Under the pieces are notes generated by a model that made no database searches, was not told the origin of the DNA, and saw only the letters and a program-made list of their open reading frames with translations. From Glomus cerebriforme (lineage: Eukaryota > Glomeromycota > Glomeromycetes > Glomerales > Glomeraceae): 11,203 nucleotides of DNA. Location: the NCBI GenBank assembly GCA_003550305.1, contig QKYT01001246.1, forward strand, positions 8,319-19,521, read 5' to 3'. The stretch's first letter is position 1, and every line of letters starts with the position of its first letter. The translations under genes and the position numbers were made by a program. This document shows, piece by piece, positions 7,675 through 11,203 of this stretch.

Positions 7675-7731
7675 TGTACATCAACATCTTGATGTACAGT
7701 ATATGTATATGTATATGTATATATATATATA
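7675..7731. repeat. Hairpin followed by TATATG microsatellite
   Basis: TGTACATC (7675-7682) and GATGTACA (7691-7698) form an 8-bp stem with an 8-nt loop. It is followed by three TATATG-type hexamers and an AT dinucleotide run to about 7731. This marks the left edge of the TLDc relic that starts at 7741. Confidence 0.55.
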
Positions 7732-7740
7732 TTTAAACGA

Positions 7741-7864
7741 GCGAGAAGAAATATTCGTTATGATTTTGAATTATTAGATCATTCAAGTCGAGATGGAATT
7801 GATACTAAATCTTTCCATAGAAATTGACAATAAAGGAACTACAATTTGGGTAGCAAAAATTAAA
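7741..7864 (+). pseudogene. TLDc-domain fragment
   Basis: The frame from 7741 gives YDFELLDHSSRDGIDTKSFH followed by RN, then TGA at 7825-7827. DNKGTTIWVAKIK follows from 7826 in another frame. Together they match the first part of the TLDc domain: the F-LL-x-S-RDG motif, the FH pair and C-DNKG-T-hydrophobic strand. The break falls where the family has a Cys before DNKG and is explained by about two missing bases. TLDc proteins, often fused to BTB domains, form a large family in Rhizophagus. Nothing upstream of 7741 (microsatellite) or after 7864 continues the domain, so only about 40 codons remain. Confidence 0.6.
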
Positions 7865-7982
7865 TTTTATTTAAAACACTAAAAACATAAAATTTCATAA
7901 AAATTTCCTTGAAATTTCATTAAGCTCAAAACAAATTATTTTCAATTAAATCCTGTTTCCATTTATAAATGATTTTTAATGA

Positions 7983-8114
7983 AACTATTGTAAGTTGAAC
8001 GATCAAGATAGGATATGTGATGATGGTATATATAAAATGATTGATGAATATACAGACATTGGTATGATTAACCCCATAAAACTTGACCAATTGATTGCAA
8101 TTTTGAGAATTTAA
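7983..8114 (+). other. Possible orphan exon, unrecognised
   Basis: An open stretch of 43 codons ends at TAA 8112-8114 and reads LNDQDRICDDGIYKMIDEYT then IGMINPIKLDQLIAILRI. The residue mix (Asp, Ile, Gly, Cys) is more protein-like than the surrounding AT-rich sequence. No good splice signals bound it and no family is recognised. It does not continue the TLDc relic at 7741 in any obvious way. Chance is a real alternative. Confidence 0.2.
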
Positions 8115-8189
8115 TAATGACTTAAATCTTTATTAAAATTGGAAGCCAATCAAATGTTGTAAATAAAAATATGAAGACCATCAAAATTA

Positions 8190-9047
8190 TCAAATCTGTT
8201 TGGAAACTAAACCATATTTCCAAACTTGTAATAGGATTATAAAAGGTAGTATTATGCCAATCCAAATATTGAAATAACTGACCCTGTCCTTAACAAACTT
8301 AGTATGTAATACTAAGCTTGTAAATACTAAGAGACAAATAAATAAGAAAAATGCTGGAAATGCAAATAAGATCCATTTTGATGGAGTAACGTACCTTACA
8401 AGAATAACTTCAGTCACTGATGATGGATTATAGTAGCACCAGAATAAACTATTTGGCATATGTTCAGTGAGAAACTTATTTGCATTTTTTAATGATTTCT
8501 TGAAATCTTGTGTATACTTTGAATGCTGCAATTGTTGACCAACATAATATTCTATATTCAACTCTACATTATAACATATAGCGCAACTCATCTGACAAGC
8601 ATGGTAACTGGCACTATCACAACAGCTACAGACTTCATAAGAGCCACCATTCCCAGAGTAAATGGTAGTACAACATTCATTATCACAATCTGCATCAGTT
8701 CCTGATTTTGGACAAAAAGTGCTATTTTGTCTACACATTTCTGGAGATAATGTTTGTGATTGTGATCGCATTTTGGAGCACTTGACGGGCTTCATCACAA
8801 CCTTTGCAATCCAAATCACTGCAAAATCGGAGGATAATGGTAGAAAATATATTTGCCTGAATAAAGGAAGATCAAAAGTAACCGTATGTGATTAACATTT
8901 TGAAATTGAACTAACCCAAAATTGCCTCGAGTACATCAGAACGGATTTTGATTCTGCCGGATGTTCTATTTCAAATAAGGATAAACAATGATTTAAAAGA
9001 TTTTCTGATGCAGCTTTTCGGGCACAATGTTTAGTATCTTGATAATT
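8190..9047 (-). CDS. Cys-rich protein with two C-terminal membrane segments (frame change inside)
   Basis: The main frame (8190-8819, 209 codons to the open end) has a Cys-rich part with 12 Cys between positions 14 and 82, including DCDNECC, CSCC and CQMSCAIC. A sequon NST (32-34) comes first, then an amphipathic stretch and two hydrophobic segments (149-171 and 184-200). The Cys-rich part is probably extracytoplasmic. An upstream exon at 8916-9047 reads KHCARKAASENLLNHCLSLF and ends VLMYSRQFW; a 59-nt intron (8857-8915, GTTAGT...TTCAG) joins it in phase to ANIFSTIILRF then CSDLDCKGCDEARQ (from 8856). That frame ends at TAG 8731-8733, while the Cys-rich frame takes over one base away, somewhere between about 8800 and 8740. 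So the gene is frameshifted, wrongly sequenced, or spliced in a way not seen here. No signal peptide or true start was found; an in-frame TGA at 9048-9050 means more exons lie upstream or are lost. No family recognised. Confidence 0.55.
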
Positions 9048-9480
9048 TCAAATCTAGAAAGATACCAAATAATTATAGAAAAAGAAATTAATATAACTTT
9101 AAAATTTTAATCTATATGAACAATTTTAATTTAACTGGTATTTTTTTAATTAATTATAATCAAAATGTATCAGGTAGAATACTGTATAAGGCTGAATAAT
9201 TTCTGTGAATTTTTTACGAAGATAATGAATATCACATGATATGTAATAATGCTTAGACTTTTACAAATAAATGAATAAATAATAATCATCTTGGCCATAA
9301 ACTAATGCTAAAAATAGTTGATTTGATATTTATTGATATTGGTTTTGGAAAAATTGGACCAAGTATACTGTATATATATTTTAAAACTGTGGATCACGTG
9401 ACTAGTAACGCATATTTTTTAAAATTAATAGAATTAATAGGAAATCAATAAGAATTTATTAAATAAAATCTTGGGTAAAA
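9048..9480. other. AT-rich intergenic region
   Basis: Upstream of the Cys-rich gene on the minus strand. A splice-acceptor-like TATCTTTCTAG sits just upstream of its first visible exon, but no further exon was recognised. ATCACATGAT is at about 9231-9240 and TCACGTGA at 9394-9401, followed by TAACGCA at 9406-9412. The rest is simple AT-rich sequence. Confidence 0.35.
9394..9401. promoter_or_regulatory. TCACGTGA palindrome with nearby TAACGCA
   Basis: The same octamer as at 5257-5264, again followed by TAACGCA (here 5 bp away, there about 39 bp away). It is a candidate bHLH-type site; no function is shown. Confidence 0.35.
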
Positions 9481-9499
9481 TAACAGTTAGTAATTGTTA

Positions 9500-9590
9500 A
9501 TTAGTCCGGGGCATAGCGTAGGACTATTAAAGACCAGGATCAGTGACACAAAAATGTCCGTCTGTCCGCACTCACGTGATGCGGCATTAT
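9500..9590. repeat. GC-richer islet with TAGTCC/GGACTA hairpin
   Basis: TAGTCC (9502-9507) pairs with GGACTA (9521-9526) around a GC-rich 13-nt loop. It is followed by TGTCCGTCTGTCCG and CTCACGTGATGCGG. Base composition differs sharply from the flanks. No tRNA or other known RNA fold fits, and the open frame across it (9494-9685) has no recognisable protein features. A fragment of a mobile or dispersed repeat is possible. Confidence 0.4.
9572..9579. promoter_or_regulatory. TCACGTGA palindrome (third copy)
   Basis: Third TCACGTGA in the window, inside the GC-richer islet. Candidate E-box by motif only. Confidence 0.3.
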
Positions 9591-9816
9591 TGGTTGTATT
9601 TGAAGCTCATGTTCATGTACACACTATTATTTGGAAAACTAATAATAAATTTTTACTATTTTATTTAAAATTATACATAATATAGTTAATAATTATCTTG
9701 TTATTCACTTCACTACTGTAATACTTAAGGTATCTGCCTTTGGCATGATCATTAATGGTTTAAATTTATTCTGGTTAAATTAGAGTTATATCTTAAAATC
9801 ATGTTAGGATGGTAAA
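9591..9816. other. AT-rich stretch without visible gene
   Basis: No coding pattern, hairpin or repeat of note was seen between the GC-richer islet and the hexamer repeats. Confidence 0.35.
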
Positions 9817-9853
9817 GGATTAGGATTAGGATTAGGATTTAGAGGGTTAGGAT
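9817..9853 (+). repeat. Telomere-like hexamer repeat (GGATTA)n
   Basis: Three GGATTA units, then GGATTT and AGAGGGTTAGGAT. The hexamer differs by one base from the TTAGGG telomere repeat, and one GGGTTA is present. A second degenerate hexamer run based on GAATTA lies at about 9958-9986. This may be an interstitial degenerate telomere tract or an unrelated microsatellite. Confidence 0.55.
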
Positions 9854-10484
9854 AGTTGCTTCTCATGTGTGGCAGCAAGTGTTGATCAAATATTAATCTC
9901 TCCGGACTCAACAATGGTTCCTGGAAACGTTCCCTACCTAGTAATATAATTATATATAAGAATTAGAATTGGAATTAGAATTAAGAAAGGAGTTAAAATT
10001 TTACCTTACAAATAAGGGTGTTTTATATACTTGTGGACTTTATTGTAAATTTATTTTATTGTTAAAAAAAATAATAATAATAATCGTTAATGTGGCAGTA
10101 GTAATGGCATAGCAACTTTTTTGATTTTTTTTCGATTATTAATTATTTATATTTAATTACTAATTAATTAAATTCTTTTTTTCTGTATACTTAATGGATA
10201 AAATTTTCTATATTTTAAATTTGGTTAGTATCAATTAACAATTCTGAAAAAATTTTAATAATTTATTTCCATTTTAACAATTTAGAGTTATAGCTATTTG
10301 TTAATTAAATTATTAATAATTAAAAGTCATTAATTACAAAAAGTAAATGAATTGTAGTAATTTAAATATATAAACAAAAACACAGCAACACAGTCACCAC
10401 ACATCATCTTTCTCTAGTTAAAGTAAAAAAAATTAAATTGTAAGATTTGGATTTAAATATTGAAATTAAATCCAATACTAAATA
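9854..10484. other. AT-rich intergenic region with a strong hairpin
   Basis: No gene is visible. Contents are a GAATTA-type hexamer run (about 9958-9986), an AAT trinucleotide run (about 10068-10084), a CA-rich patch (about 10377-10405) and a perfect 10-bp inverted repeat at 10447-10475. The hairpin lies about 10 bp past the last recognisable codons of the minus-strand pseudogene and could be part of its 3' region. Confidence 0.35.
10447..10475. terminator. 10-bp inverted repeat downstream of a minus-strand gene relic
   Basis: TTGGATTTAA (10447-10456) and TTAAATCCAA (10466-10475) pair perfectly around a 9-nt loop. It sits just downstream of the minus-strand relic ending near 10485. A role in 3' end formation is possible but unproven; chance palindromes are common in AT-rich DNA, although the GG/CC inside makes this one stronger. 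Confidence 0.25.
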
Positions 10485-11203
10485 AATAATAAACCAAAAT
10501 AATAGTATTCATTTGTCATATCTATTTCTAATTGATCTCCCTTTTGTTCATAATTCAACTTTTTTTTGGATTCACTGATTCACTTTTGATGTATGTAAAG
10601 TTTCTGTTCTGAATTCCTTTTTATATTTGTTTCATCCATGAAAGCCATATGGTTTATTGTATGTTGGCTTAGTCTGCTTAGTTACATCATTTCCATAATC
10701 TTCTTCAATTCACATAGCATTCCGTTTAATTTTCTACAGTATTAGTTGGTAAAGGAGTAATTTGGTAAACTTTCTCATGTCCATCATTAGTGTTATTAAC
10801 TTTTCTGCTGATATTATCTTTTCTCATGAAGCTTTTGCTTATATTCATGAAATTAATCCAAATCTCATTAAGTGATTTTACTTTCTTATTACCAATTATT
10901 TCAATTAAATCAAAAATAAATTTTTAATTTTTTTTTTTATTAGCTTCCATGGTTTTAATAAAATCATTTTTAAAAATCATATAATCTTTCTTTTTTCTCC
11001 AAATCTGTATGGGTGATAGAAGATATTCATCATTAATTTTTAATCTTAATAAAGCTTTTAATTTTTCACAATCCAATATGTTGAAATGGGTTGATTATTT
11101 TGAATATTTCTTCCTTAAAAATTGTTATATATTTCTAATTTTATCTTGAAGTAGTCAATTCTATCAACTCTTCTAATAAATTCATCTTCAAATTCATTTA
11201 ATG
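10485..11203 (-). pseudogene. Unrecognised gene, broken by stops and frame changes, 5' end outside the window
   Basis: Minus-strand coding pieces follow each other in order. 11118-11201 reads LNEFEDEFIRRVDRIDYFKI. 11069-11122 reads KEEIFKIINPFQHI in another frame. 10927-11088 reads LDCEKLKALLRLKINDEYLL, then PIQIWRKKKDYMIFKNDFIK. After one TAA (10924-10926) in an A-rich run the same frame continues as FIFDLIEIIGNKKVKSLNEI and on to QITPLPTNTVEN, TAA at 10726-10728. Weaker pieces follow: EEDYGNDVTKQTKPTYNKPY (about 10643-10706) and GDQLEIDMTNEYYYFG towards 10485. The product would be Lys/Ile/Asn-rich and helical, without signal peptide or membrane segments in view. No family is recognised. Two frame changes plus in-frame stops argue for a real pseudogene, though the TAA next to a long A run could partly reflect sequence quality. 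Confidence 0.5.

Noticed and set aside
8523..8895. Two plus-strand open frames of 60 and 77 codons
   Set aside because: They lie antisense to the Cys-rich coding sequence, whose Cys motifs and membrane segments are far more convincing; they are shadows.
9490..9580. tRNA-like or small structured RNA gene
   Set aside because: Only one 6-bp stem can be drawn; no cloverleaf, T-loop motif or other known RNA pattern fits.
9494..9685. Open frame of 63 codons (+) across the GC-richer islet
   Set aside because: It spans the hairpin and TGTCCGTC repeat, ends in AT-rich low-complexity sequence and has no domain features.

Overview
The window looks like nuclear DNA of an arbuscular mycorrhizal fungus, most likely Rhizophagus irregularis or a close relative. 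It is very AT-rich, with long A and T runs and short GT-AG introns of about 58-91 nt. The recognisable genes belong to families that are greatly expanded in that lineage: a tyrosine-kinase-like protein kinase with an N-terminal zinc-ribbon-like segment, F-box/LRR-type proteins, R2R3-type Myb-like DNA-binding proteins and TLDc proteins. The organism is inferred from this family mix and the family-specific wording of the proteins; no database was searched. Scattered N bases suggest a draft assembly, so single-base frameshifts in homopolymers may be sequencing errors.

Layout, left to right. 1-146 is a two-copy direct repeat. 464-965 (+) is the 3' part of an F-box/LRR-type gene, shifted by one T in a T7 run. 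1152-1450 (-) is a decayed Myb copy. 1816-2646 (-) is an apparently intact four-exon R2R3 Myb-like gene of 197 codons. 2647-3284 is a divergent promoter region. 3285-4515 (+) is a two-exon kinase of 387 residues whose catalytic domain is intact; its usual C-terminal tail survives only as a frameshifted relic (4512-4926). 4927-5900 is AT-rich with one TCACGTGA palindrome. 5900-7050 is a composite repetitive locus: T/C-rich blocks, a 129-bp tandem pair with hairpins, then a run of short exon-like and intron-like units ending in a possible poly(A) signal. 7741-7864 (+) is a TLDc relic. 8190-9047 (-) is a Cys-rich protein with two C-terminal membrane segments that needs at least one frame change. 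9490-9990 holds a GC-richer islet with a hairpin, two TCACGTGA sites and telomere-like hexamers. 10485-11203 (-) is an unrecognised, broken gene that continues past the window edge.

The genes do not form a pathway. The window shows birth and death of expanded families: one intact kinase and one intact Myb-like gene lie among five decayed or broken copies. The divergent kinase/Myb pair shares about 640 bp of upstream DNA and could be co-regulated, but nothing in the sequence proves that. The least explained structure is the 5.9-7.05 kb repeat locus.
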